64,000 nt of DNA from Oxytricha trifallax (lineage: Eukaryota > Ciliophora > Spirotrichea > Sporadotrichida > Oxytrichidae). The stretch is taken from the NCBI GenBank assembly GCA_000711775.1, contig ARYC01017081.1:62001-126000 (forward strand), read 5' to 3'. Each line of letters opens with the position of its first letter. The stretch's first letter is position 1. The position numbers and the translations under genes are program-made. Below the pieces are notes generated by a model. It saw only the letters and a program-made list of their open reading frames with translations, was not told the DNA's origin and made no database searches. This document shows positions 37,485 to 48,800 of this stretch, in pieces.

Positions 37485-38894
37485 ATGAGTGTGTTCAATT
37501 ATGAATCTAATTTTGAAGTATTACCTTCATAAAATAAATCTAGTGAGGAGTTAAATCCAATTAGAAATCAATCTTAAAATGAATAGATTAATAAAGTTAA
37601 CACCTCTGAAAATAACCTATAGTCAATTGATAAAAATATGCTATACCAACCCCATTAATAAATTAAGGACAAATCCGGATAAGAAAACATAGCAAATTAA
37701 GATTCCATCAATTAAAACTTAAATTTATCTTAAGATAATAATGAAGTTTAATAAATTATACCAAAATAACCAAGGAAATATAAAAAGAGACAGAAAAAAG
37801 AAGTTTCTAAGAAAATTAAGCGAAATTATATTAAACATCCACATGCCCCGAAATAAAACAGATCAGCCTATAATTTCTATCTCTAAGATTAAATCCCAAT
37901 TTTGAGACAATCTTAACCTGAATTATAATACAAAGAAATAGTAAGTATTCTATCAAAATAATGGAAAAATGATGAGTTACAAAATTAAGACAGATAGCAA
38001 TATGAATAGTTGGCAGCAGAGGATTTGATTAGATATATTGAAGAAAAGCGGGAATTTTGCAAAAAATATGAAGAAGTAGAAGAGAAAGATAGTTAAGAAG
38101 TGTCACTTTCAGATTATGGGTCAGAATAAAACAAATCGCTTAAGAAGCAAGATTTAATGAGTAGATAAACTTCATAGAGTCCTGTTAAATATTAAGAACA
38201 ACAGTAATTCACTAATATTGACAATAATTCTTAAAGTAATGAAGAATTTTAAGAGCAATAATAAGTGTACTTGTGTGAAAGGAATTCTGGTCTCTTTGAA
38301 ATCAATTGCATAAGCATTAAAAAGCAGGATCTAAAATTTAAGAGACCTTGTAATCCCTACATATCATATTGTAAGCACTAATTAAAGTGTATGCAAAAGT
38401 AATATCCTGATTTGGAACCCAGAGAATTAAATCAAATGATTGCAAAATAGTGGAAAACCTTAGAATCAGATTAAAAATTGTTATTTCAAAAAGAATACAA
38501 AGAGGCTTTGAAAGATTATTAATAAAAAAAGAAAGATCACTTATATTTCCAGTTAGAGAAAAGAAAAATTCACTTGACTGAGAACTTCAAACCTTATAAA
38601 AAGCAGAGATCTGCCTATCAATTCTTTTGTTCTGAAAGTTTAAACAGCGAGGAGTATTAGGAAATTTAGAATCCTAGGGATAGGATTCGGGCAATTTCAT
38701 AAGCTTGGAAAAATATAGATATAGATGATTTAGATAGGTTTAATGAAATGAATAACCAAGATGGAGATAGATTTTTAAAGGATGTGTAAGAGTATTAGAG
38801 AAGAATTAATGGCAGGAATAAAGAAGATTAAGATTATCTAATTTAAAGTTTGGATAAATAGGAAAAGGATGAGGATGTATTATATAATCAATGA
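37485..38894 (+). CDS. Protein with three HMG boxes
   Basis: One uninterrupted frame of 469 codons, ATG at 37485 and TGA at 38892-38894. A basic stretch (KYKKRQKKEVSKKIKRN) precedes HMG box 1 (KQNRSAYNFYLQDQIP, about residues 125-195), box 2 (FKRPCNPYISYCKHQL...AKQWKTLE, about 285-350) and box 3 (KKQRSAYQFFCSESL...SQAWKNI, about 365-430). Linkers are Q/E/S-rich. HMG boxes bend DNA; with three and no other domain, a chromatin architectural role is likely. No intron or IES. It is convergent with the TTLL gene, whose stop lies immediately beside its own. Confidence 0.9.
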
Positions 38895-41800
38895 ATTTCT
38901 TAATTATTTATTATGATTAATTATTTGCCAATATTTTTATCAAAAATTTTCAGGGAATTTAACCATTTAAAAATACTTACTTTGCTAATATTTTTATTCT
39001 AAATAGTGCCAATTTGCTATCTAAGTTCCTCTACAGGATAAAGTAGATCAATAGAGAATGGCCTTCTTTTGTTAAATATCACATCATTTTACTCTGAATA
39101 TCTATTAAAAAATGATTCTTCATATAAATCTTACAATAGTTCAAATAGATTCTCTCTTTCCTCAACATGCTATGGTGGGTATATTGGATCTACAACTAGT
39201 TTTGTAAAATCATCAATCATTTTAGGAAGTAGATCTGCAATATACTCATTCGCTATTCCAAAGTAAGGGTTTGTGTTTACCTCAATCAGCCATATTCTGA
39301 AATCTTCATCTATTAGAAAGTCATAACCGAAGAGTTCATAACAGTGCTTTCTCTTGTTGGGGTTAAGTTAGTGCTTCACAGACAAAATCGTATCAATAAT
39401 CAAATCCTTAATTCTTGGCATGAAATGTTCTTCCACATTTAAATTGTATTATGGCCAAGTTTCGTCTAAATACTCTTGCAATTTTTCGAATCCTAAGGTA
39501 TTTCCATCTTCATGCTTTCCATAATTATCCCCAAACTTTTGCAAACAATTATTTGTCAAATGTACATAATTATTCTTATTGCTGAGAGAATAATCATCAC
39601 TGGAAGTTCTCATATACCCCTTTTTGTATACGTACAGATTATGATCACATGTGAACAGAGACCAGATTCTTAAATCAAACTTCCTACTTTTGTAAAGCAT
39701 AGGTTGCTCAAGATACTTTTAAACAACCCAAAGACTGTTATTAGGCCTTGAAAAAATAAATTGCTGGATATCTTTGATATTTCTGAATATTTCGATCCCT
39801 TTTCCTTAATTCATAGCAGCAGGTTTTACCAGCCATATGTTATCAACACAGTGCTTGTAAGGCAATCTCTCTCTTTTGCTCCCTCCATTATGAATTTCTT
39901 TGAATCTATACATAAACTAAGTAATCTCGTGATCATCTTAGTTGCTTGAAACCAGGAAAGTTGTGGGAGTACTATCGAATACGTTGTAACCTGCTTACTC
40001 AGCAAGTGAATTCTACTTATAGTACGTCTTCAAAGATCTTATTAGACCTGTCTTCGTTACAAGACCACGAATCACTTCAAAGTGATTGAAGATAAAGGGA
40101 TTTGGATCTCTCTAAAGTCTTTTGTCTATCTTGTCATAGCCCTAAACTCAAAATAAATCACAAAGGAATTAAAGTTACTGGGAATCCATAGTTTACTGGT
40201 CTGAATATATAGTGGCACTACTCAATTGCATCATCTTAAAATAATTTATATAAATTTTTACTCATGACAGTCTTCATCGTTGAAGGATAAACTTAGTGAT
40301 AGTCATCTATACATAGAATTTTTAAATCTTTTTAGAAATTACAATTTAATTAAAAGGTTTCATATTGTATAATATTGATAATATTCTCAATTTGTTAGTA
40401 CTTCATCGGCATTTAATAATATTATAATTAACCAAATAAAAAAATAATGAAATTACTTTTTTAATTGGGAGTTACATTTTTTTACATCATATTCTATTCC
40501 TCTTCCTAACTTACAGTGTCATTCATAATTTATTAAGCTTCCTCCAATTTACTATCCTATTAAATCCTTTAGTTTTCCTCCTCTTGCTACTTTATCTGTA
40601 AGTCAGCATTTATATTCTTTGGGATATTCATCTATGCCCCTGTTACTGTGGATCTCCTAACCATATGATTTGGATGAGACTATTTCACTTATTAAGCACT
40701 TCCCTTCTTTTTCTCTTCTTCCTTCACTTTGTCTTGGATCTATTTTTATTTGGCTTCTTCAACTTTCTTATTAATTCTCTGTAATTTTTCATTTTTCAAT
40801 TTCTTGAGACCTGCTTCTTTCTTTTACTCTTCTAACTCTTTGCCTAGCTTTTTCTTTTCTTCGTCTTCTTTACGCTAAGCTAATCGCTCTCTTAAGTTAT
40901 CTGCTTTAATAAGCAAATCCGAGTGCAATTCTTTCAAGTCTAATTTATCTAGATAAAACATCAAATTTAAAAATTAAGAGGAAATATTGTGAAAATATAA
41001 TGAAGGACTTGCTGTCTCATGAACACCTTCCTCAATCCTATATTCTTTACAGGCATATAATTGTTATAAACTTTCTATAATTGCCAGTCTAACTGAAATA
41101 TCAATTTCAATTGAATCATAGATGGTAACAAGCTTCATCAAATTTCTTTCTTATATTAAGCTAACAACTTGCCCACTACCAGCTAAACACTTGAGACTTT
41201 AACATGCCAGTGAAATCTCATCATCATCAAAGATTTCCCATTGTTAAAATCTAGTGTTTATTATAAAATTCGTTATAATTCAAACTATCAAAGTCTTTGA
41301 TGTGTGAGGAGTGTTCGAAGCAGAGTTGTTTAGTCTACTCGTAGATATTCTTTTGCAAGTAGTTTTTCTTCCCTTAGTTCTTTAATTAACCAATTTTAAG
41401 TTTTTTAGTGTTGTTTTTTTCATCTTCATCTGAAAAATCTGAAAGTTTATCTTCCTCCTCAATTCTCTCTGCAATCAGTAAATCGCTATTTTTAGCAGCA
41501 AAAACATTCGATTGATATTTATCTTAAGATAACTTAGTGTGAGACTACTTAGGCTCCCTACTTTATGATGTCGAAACTCTTGCAGAACTTAAATTATTGG
41601 AACTGGAAATATTTGCATTTTAAGAGCTCAGATTATGTGATACGATGCTCTATTTTCACTCATTTGATGATGAGGAAGCTGGCTTACCAGACCTACTTGT
41701 GATAGGTTTTTGTGAAATCAAACTCTTAGATCTCTCTTTTTATGGAATATCTTGAGTGTCTTTTTTTGAAGTTGGCTTCACTTGAGAAATTTAAGTTGTG

Positions 41801-41898
41801 ATATTTGTAGAAGATGGAGTTTGCTTGGCTTTTTATGGCACATTATTTTCTTTTTGCTAAGAAAGATTACACAAAACCAAATACTTACTTTGCTGCAT
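38888..41898 (-). CDS. Tubulin tyrosine ligase-like (TTLL) enzyme with long coiled-coil N-terminus
   Basis: ATG at 41896-41898 (MQQ, then KENNVPQKAK after IES removal). Residues up to about 470 are S/K/Q-rich, then coiled coil (LAQRKEDEEKKKL, EKLQRINKKVEEAKQ). From ATG 40412 the TTL domain begins: VYPSTMKTVMSKN, FNHFEVIRGL, WLVKPAAMNQGKGI (ATP-binding), DLRIWSLFT, VHLTNNCLQK and IWLIEVNTNPYF. There is no TGA between the coiled coil and the TTL domain, so I read one protein; two adjacent genes is the alternative. An intron lies at about 40142-40180. IESs at 41863-41894 and 41245-41269 are needed for frame. TTLLs glutamylate, glycylate or tyrosinate tubulin. The 3' end near 38888-38890 is tentative because a GTAAGT donor lies close upstream. 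Confidence 0.85.
41245..41269 (-). other. IES with ATTTTA pointers in the TTLL gene
   Basis: Direct repeats (TAAAAT on the + strand) at 41245-41250 and 41264-41269 flank 13 bp. Removing 19 nt joins ...NYNEF to QQWEIFDDDE in frame; without removal the frame reaches TGA in about 11 codons. No GT-AG ends at these points. Confidence 0.7.
41863..41894 (-). other. IES with AGCAAA pointers at the TTLL start codon
   Basis: TTTGCT (+ strand) at 41863-41868 and 41889-41894 flank 20 bp. Excision of 26 nt yields ATG CAG CAA AAA GAA in frame with the downstream protein. GT-AG splicing at the nearby GTAAGT...TTAG would leave the reading frame shifted. Confidence 0.65.
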
Positions 41899-43496
41899 AT
41901 AAACAAAATACAATTTTTTATATCAAAACATATGAATAACCTCTTTAATAGGGCAAGAGGATCAAAGTAGCAAGATTAGACTTGTATCAAAAACTAAAAT
42001 TATCATAAAAAGATAGAGAGGCTTTTGAGACTGTGCCAAGAATGCTAGTTTACAAGTATTTTTATCCCCTTAAGTTTATATTTATAGAGATGGGGAATAT
42101 TACCCTTATGAGAGCTATAATTCTTTTTATTTAAGAGTTCTATACCCAGTTGTAAACCTAAAGACAGAAGAGATAGAAAGTATAATAATAATAAGTAAAT
42201 TTTTAGATTCAATCAAGGAGTTTTAGGAATTCTCAAAGTTTTACCCAAATAAATATGAGCCAATTGGAGATTATTATGGTAGAATGTCAAAGCATGTTAG
42301 AGTCATTGGATTTTTCCATAAATCATAGGAAATTAAAATTAATTTATTCATGCTATAGTTCTAGAAAGAGAACCAGGAGTATACATCTACTATGATCTTG
42401 AGAAAGAATCCATGGATATTGCTTACTGGATAAACAAAATGTCTTTGAACAAAATTGGAGAAGAGTTGACTAGAGAGACAGATATAATTTCTAGAGTGTT
42501 AAACGAGGCAAGAGGAATATTGTTCATTGATAGAAATGATCCTATGTACGCTTCTGATTCAAAAGTAGCTCTAAGTGCTCTGTAGAGAATTTCCCCTTTT
42601 AATTTTGAAAACAGACTTCATTTCTTCTATGTTGAGAAGAGTGAATATCAAGCCAGAAAGTCTCAATTTGGAATTATTTGGAGTCACTTGCCTGCATTTA
42701 CTTTGATTACACCCAAAGGCAATTATTTCCCAATAGATATGAGAGTTAACTTGGGAGACTCAAGTACTATAGATAAAATCCTGAATTACCACATTGATGA
42801 ATTTAAAGCAGGAAGATTGACTTTGACTTAACAAGATGATGAGCAGAGATTTAAGAATAGAGACTTCGAATTTATTGAAAAATTATCAAATGTTAGAACA
42901 ATAGGATAGAAAACATTTAGAGATACTATTACATCTCCAGATCATGATGTACTTGTTTATGTTTATACCTCAGATATGTCACATCAAAACTGGAAAAAGT
43001 AAAGTAATTTATTTTTATAAATTGTGTTATAGATGTTCTAACAAAGCTTATGACTTTGATTTGGTTTCTTTGAAACTTAGAGAAGCTAAAGTTAAGAGTG
43101 TTTTGACAGTTGCATATGATGTTTATCTTGAGGGCATGAATGCAGAAATCGATGTAATATTTTGATTACTTTTATACTTTTCTTAGGATATGGAAGTACC
43201 AGCGATTTATAATGGAAACTTATATTTATTAAAAATCATTGTTTTAATTTATGTTATACTTATTCCCAGCAAAGCCCAATTCTGAGGAATTTAAAGTGAA
43301 ATATCCAAAGCAAGTAGTTGATTTCGCAGGAGTGTACAGATTCTTGAAAAAGAATGCAGAGAAAAAGATCAAACTCCCAAAAGACATATTAGTAAAAGAA
43401 GGTTTATAGGCTGAACAAAAATTAGAAAATAAGCCAGTAGAAAGTGGTTCGTAGACCCATACTGAAAAGTAGGAATAGGTAAAAACTGAGCTTTGA
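41899..43496 (+). CDS. Thioredoxin-fold (PDI-like) protein, N-terminus missing
   Basis: Exons: an open frame from about 41870 (IKVARLDLYQ, FETVPRMLVYK), intron about 42055-42087, DGEYYPYESYNSF..., FYPNKYEPIGDYYG, REPGVYIYYDLEKES, RGILFIDRNDP, FYVEKSEYQARKSQFG, RLTLTQQDDEQRF, TIGQKTFRDTI, DVLVYVYTSDMS, introns about 42998-43031 and 43156-43185, VPAIYNGNLYL, intron about 43220-43269, then KPNSEEFKVKYP and TGA at 43494-43496. The b/b'-like domains and a degenerate last thioredoxin unit lack a CxxC. The frame runs back into the TTLL start with no ATG, so the first domain must be encoded elsewhere. Likely ER lumenal, by family; no retention signal seen. Confidence 0.6.
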
Positions 43497-44160
43497 AGAA
43501 TACATTATTTTATTCATTTATTTCTTAATTCATTTCATTAATCAAAATTATAAACTAATAAGTATGATTAAAAAGTCATGTACTTAGACCATTCTTGATC
43601 AGATGCGTATTTTATCTATATTTTTTATTAGTAGTAGTGTTTTTTTTCTGAATTTAGGAGAATCATATAGAAATTAATAAATTAATATTATTTATGAAGC
43701 TATTAATATCACATCATCTTATTAAGCTCTAATTTCTTTTTGTATTACCCAAGCTTGCCTTATAATTCATCAATTATCTATTATAAATATATATAACCAT
43801 TACTACTAATCAAATGTCTAATAATATTGAAAATAGTATCATAGAATAAAAAAGCTAATGATGAAGTGTCAGATTAAATAAAAAACTGTATAATAACTCA
43901 GATTATGTATCAGTGCTCCATAGAAATACAAATATAAATTACTATAAATTTTTTAGTAACTTAATTTGCTTTAAGTCCATTCACATCATCTATCAGATCA
44001 ACAAATCAATTTTTAATTCATTTGTGTTCAACATTAAATAACTTAAAATAGGATTGTATAAAAATCAAAAACTAATAAACATTATCACTAATTAAACTAT
44101 ATTATTCTCATTTCATAGGGTTTCATATTTTTTCATCACAGCCTGATTTTAACATCTTTT
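43497..44160. other. AT-rich stretch, possible small reading frame only
   Basis: An ATG at 43815 begins MSNNIENSIIEQKSQ and ends in TGA. A neighbouring frame stays TGA-free for about 150 codons but has composition like noncoding AT-rich DNA. I see nothing firmly supported. Confidence 0.3.
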
Positions 44161-44832
44161 TCATGTTTAAAGTAGAAGAATCTCTTTGGTTGTCCAAATA
44201 GTTATATACTCAGTGTCACAATAGCAGTAACTTATCGATAAAATAATTTATTAATTTTATTATAATAGTAAGTTTAATAAAGTTGCATTATTTTAAACTT
44301 ATGTCACAAGTATAACAGCATTTATTCCAATTACAACAAATATCTGAATGAATATTGCACTATTATCATCATAGCAACTTTATTGATTGGCATCTTGCAA
44401 TCTCACAATGGAAAAATAGAGAGTAATTACCACTGAAATTAATTGTGCTACTATGTCAAAAGCAGTAAAAGTCATGTATTATACACATGTAATATATTTG
44501 ATATTTATTTGATTTTGATCAGATGCGTATTCAATTCTTGAGAGTTGTATATACCAGAGAGTATTAACAGCTGCAAAAACTATGACTTGTATGTATATAC
44601 TGTCCAACTATACACAATCAGGTGTTTCATCAGCTAGCACTTTAAACTGCACGATGTACATAATGAACAGCACGATAAACAGTATCAAATTTATCAGAGT
44701 GAAAGCTATGTAGAAACGTTTTTAAGGGGATCTAAGCAGAGGAGTGGGGCCTCCCTCGTATGGTTTCGTGTATTCTATAGGTGTCTTCTTTCCCCAAACA
44801 CAGCACTTTCTGAAACATTTAATAGAAATTTT
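44161..44832 (-). CDS. Small multi-pass membrane protein (about four helices)
   Basis: The N-terminal cytoplasmic piece is CFRKCCVWGKKTPIEY. Helices: YIAFTLINLILFIVLFIMYIV, IYIQVIVFAAVNTLWYI, VAQLISVVITLYFSIV and IFIQIFVVIGINAVILV. TGA is at 44161-44163, and an intron is likely near 44450-44490. No ATG was found at the 5' end. Tetraspan architecture; family not recognised. Confidence 0.55.
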
Positions 44833-45063
44833 ATAATATAAATTACTTAAATGTAATACGCAATTAATATTAATAATTAAATATATTTATGAAACATTTT
44901 CTAATGAGATAATTGTTAGAGTCCATGTTACTACAATAATTTATTTATTAATTTATAAAATTAAACTTATAACAGAATGATTTAAGTTCTAATTCAAATT
45001 TTATCAAAGTTAAAATTACCAATTTACAGTCATTTATAAATCAAATTTGTTAAGATTTTGTGG

Positions 45064-45580
45064 TCATTTCTCACTAGCCATTTTATTAAACTTTTCTAAT
45101 AAAACTCTCATAATAAACATAATGATAATAATTTATTGATCGAGAGTTTGAGGTGGAGTGGCAAATTCATTATTTTGAGCGGATGATAATATATACTGCT
45201 AAATTGAATTTAATTTCTAGTGATATTCTTTCTGAAATCTCTCATCAATTGCCTTGACTTCATTCATTTTCAACTCAATGTATAATAAAATTTCCAAACA
45301 TTAAAAATATATAGTTTATCTAATATCCATAGAATATAATAGTCACCTTGAATTAATTATACTTTTTGATGCATTATTCTACAGTGGCTGTAGGTGGGAG
45401 ATGTTCCATGCTGCTAATAATAGCGGAAACCACAGTATCTGCCTAGGCAATAGTTATCTGATTTTAGGAAAAAGAGTTCTGATCATCAACTGCAGTGGCT
45501 GCTACTTGATCCAATTCATCGAAGGTCCCTTGTGCTCTGAAACCATAACTAGCATTATTTTGATAATTTGAGGTAGACAT
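45064..45580 (-). CDS. Small hypothetical protein (functional copy of a duplicated gene)
   Basis: ATG at 45578-45580 (MSTSNYQNNASYGF), a conserved-looking core IISSMEHLPPTATVEQCIKK, an intron or IES at about 45270-45355, then MNEVKAIDERFQKEYHQKL and TPPQTLDQ; TGA at 45064-45066. About 130 aa, mostly helical. It lies downstream of THOC2 on the same strand. A degenerate copy lies at 61783-62205. Confidence 0.55.
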
Positions 45581-45805
45581 TTGATTTAATTTTATGTTTT
45601 AAGTTTGAAAGTATTTTTTATTATTATTATTAAAGTCACTCTACTTTTAATTATTGAAGTTGAATATTAAGAAGTTATAAATTATTAAAGGAAATATGAA
45701 ATAAAGAAGGAATTATCTATTTTTTTCTTGATTTAACTTGAAATTAATATAAAATCAGTTTTGTCACTCTTATTAATTATTGAATTTATGAAAGGCAGTT
45801 TGAAC

Positions 45806-48800
45806 TCACTTTCTTTAATTATTTGCATTGCTCTTGTTTGGAATAATTCTGTTGTTGATGTCATCTTCTCTGGGTCTCTTCACTTCTCTGAATCTTCTAT
45901 CATCCTCCTTAAACTTAATAAGGAGAATTCATATTATAATATGAAATTAATTGTAAAGTTTAGGTGGTGATCTATCAGTATTTCTTCTCTTGTTATCATT
46001 GCTGATGATAGGGCTTCTGCTTGATCTTCTTTGCACTCTCAAGCTGGCACTTGTACCACCACTAACGGCTCCTTCTTCTCTCGAATTTGACTAATCCATG
46101 TTTCTTGAACTAGCTCCTCCTCTTGAAGGTTGATCGTTTTACTCAACTTATCTGCTTGATTTCGTCACTGATTAAGTTTCTCTGTTGGAAGATTGATGAT
46201 CTCTGGCGCTTGCTGAAGTTCCAGTGTTACTTGAAAGAATAACTCTAGGTTTATCTTCTCTGCTTTGTGTAGCTTGAGTGCGATTGTCAACACTGCTGAA
46301 ATTACTAGCTTCTTTCTCTCGTTCCTTGACTTTTCTGCGAGACTCTGATCCTCCAGCGAGATTGTTACTGCTTGTTGACTCAGGTTCTCTTGAAGAAACA
46401 ACTCTATCTTTATCTCTTTAATCTCTGTCTCCTCTGTCTCTTTTTCTCTCTTCCTTTTCCTTTTCTCTTTCACGTTCCTTCTCAACTAACTCTTATATTA
46501 TAAATAAACTGTAAAATTATTTGGTCTTTAGCTGCCTTAAGTTCTTGGTCAATCACGCTTTAAGGCTTATCCATAGTCTCCATTTTCTTGATTAAATTTT
46601 GGTTGCAAGATAGCGCAAGGGTATATAGCATCTAGTCAATAGAGGTCTTTTTATCAATCAAGCCTTGAAGATGCTTTTAAATAACTTTGGCAATAAGATA
46701 TTGATTTGGGAACATAGGTCTCATCTTGTTCAATATTGTGAGTCCGCATTTTGTTTTCATCTACTGCTTCGCGTTTTAGAAACATACAATGAGATTCTAA
46801 GCAAATCTTTTGTGAATAGATTCAGCGATTTGCTAGAACTCTGAAAGCTTGATAGTGTCAGGTTTTCCAATCATTTTTGCAAAGCCTGAATACTCTTTGC
46901 ATTGCTTATCCCAAACATCAACTTTTGACCAGTAATCAATTAATTAGAAGAGTTCTAAGAAGAATACTCCCAGATTTTCACTTTCTTTTTCTGTACAGCA
47001 ATGAATAGCTGGAACAATTCCTTTCAAGATTTGACCAAGAGTATTTAAGATGTTGAAGTAAGGTCATTATATAAATTAATTTTAATTAAGGTACTCTGTG
47101 CTTATGTAACATTTTGAAAAAGTTAAAGGTATATAGGGAATCAGTAGCTGAAAACATAATTCTTGGGTAAAGACAGTACTGTATAAAGAGGGTGCTCCAA
47201 TCATATTGGGATCCTTAGTCAATGTTCTGGAAGCATTCTGGTAATCTCTTTGCTAAGAATTCATCAATTTCTTGTTGATTTTGTTAGTAGTCTTTTTACT
47301 CTTGAATGAGAAAGGTTAACAAAACTATAAATTAATGTGAAAATGAGCCTCATTACAGTTTACTTCTCTTTTTCGATTTCTTTAGCATTCTTCTTTTGCG
47401 ATGATCCTCCTTCATTCTTAAGTTTGTCAATGTTGGTTTGTAAATTAGTCTAAATAATTTAAATTAAAAAAATATGGATGTATTAAATAGTTTAACTTTT
47501 TAATTTGATCAGCATAAGCATCATTAGGTACAAGAAGGGACTGTAGTTATAAATACCAGAATATCATGTATAGTTTTGGGTTTAGGCACTTCCAAATTTC
47601 TTCGGACCTTGCTTTAATGAATGTTCTTTCATCCCAAAATTCATTCTTCTCATCAATCTCATCAGTAATCTATTCTTATCTCAGGTTGAGGTTCATATCA
47701 AGGACGCTTTTGAATTCATGAACTTTCTGATTGAATTCGTCATCTGTCAATTACTAAATCTTTTTCAACCCTCCTCTAAGAATTTAGAACACGTATTGAG
47801 GTGGAAGTCTATAGTTAAGAGTGAGTATTTTTTCAGGCTGAGGAGGAAAGATTGATGAGTATCTAAAATTAATTCAATTGACCATTTTAAATTTAAATTT
47901 AAATTTAATTTTAAGTTTGAGTTTACTAGGGATGTTTTCCAAGTAGCCCAGAGATTCAACAAACTATATAAATGTAAATTGCATTCTATCGAATAGAGTA
48001 CTTATCAAAATGAGTTGATCAGTTTGCACATTATTCATGATATATTATGTCATCTTGGCAAGATTTGCTTTAAGTCTAAAAGCAAGGGAAAGAGGCTTAT
48101 CATTAATTTAATTCCAGAATAGGTTTTATAAAGCATCGCTTGATTTTGATGTTCTCTTGAAGTTAGCATACTGTGACATGAGTTCTAGCTTTAATACCAT
48201 ACCTCCAGCTAAAGATTAAAGCTGAGCAGCAGTCATCTCATTAAGATTAAATTAACTCCACCCAAGCATCTTGGAAATAACTTCTTTTAGAATCATAGCT
48301 TCATTATACTCGTTATCTCTCAACTTGTTTAAGAGATAAGTCAATAGACTTTGCATGTCTACATGGCAATACTTTTTGAAGAATAGAGCTGCATACTCAG
48401 ATAGATTAGTAATCCATTCTTATGGATTGGCATCCTTATCTAATCTGTCCTCAGTTGAGTCTGAAAGAATTCTTATAAGACTGAAAGCAACCATGTCTAA
48501 TTGAAGTGACCCGCAAAATGAGTAAGACTAGATTTAAGATTCAATCATATTGCTATAACTCTTTGCTTGCATAAGCATGCTGTTGGCAACAATTAAAGCA
48601 TTTCCTGAGGCAAGTTTAGCCAGCTGTCTTGAGTTTTACTTCACAGTATCTATGCTCAACCTTTTAAGCCATTGCTTGATACTGTCTTAGATTTGGACAG
48701 TTTTCAATATCAAATGGAAGTTTTGTAAGTATGTATGATTCATCATTTATATGTAGTTTTCATACCTTACTGTATAGTCAGCATGTTGAAAAATATCCCA

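Noticed and set aside
40440-40520. A gene boundary between the coiled-coil region and the TTL domain
   Set aside because: The only stops there are TAA/TAG, which encode Gln in this genome; no TGA separates the two parts.
43859-44340. Long TGA-free frame on the + strand
   Set aside because: Its composition looks like translated AT-rich DNA, and it overlaps the better supported membrane protein on the other strand.
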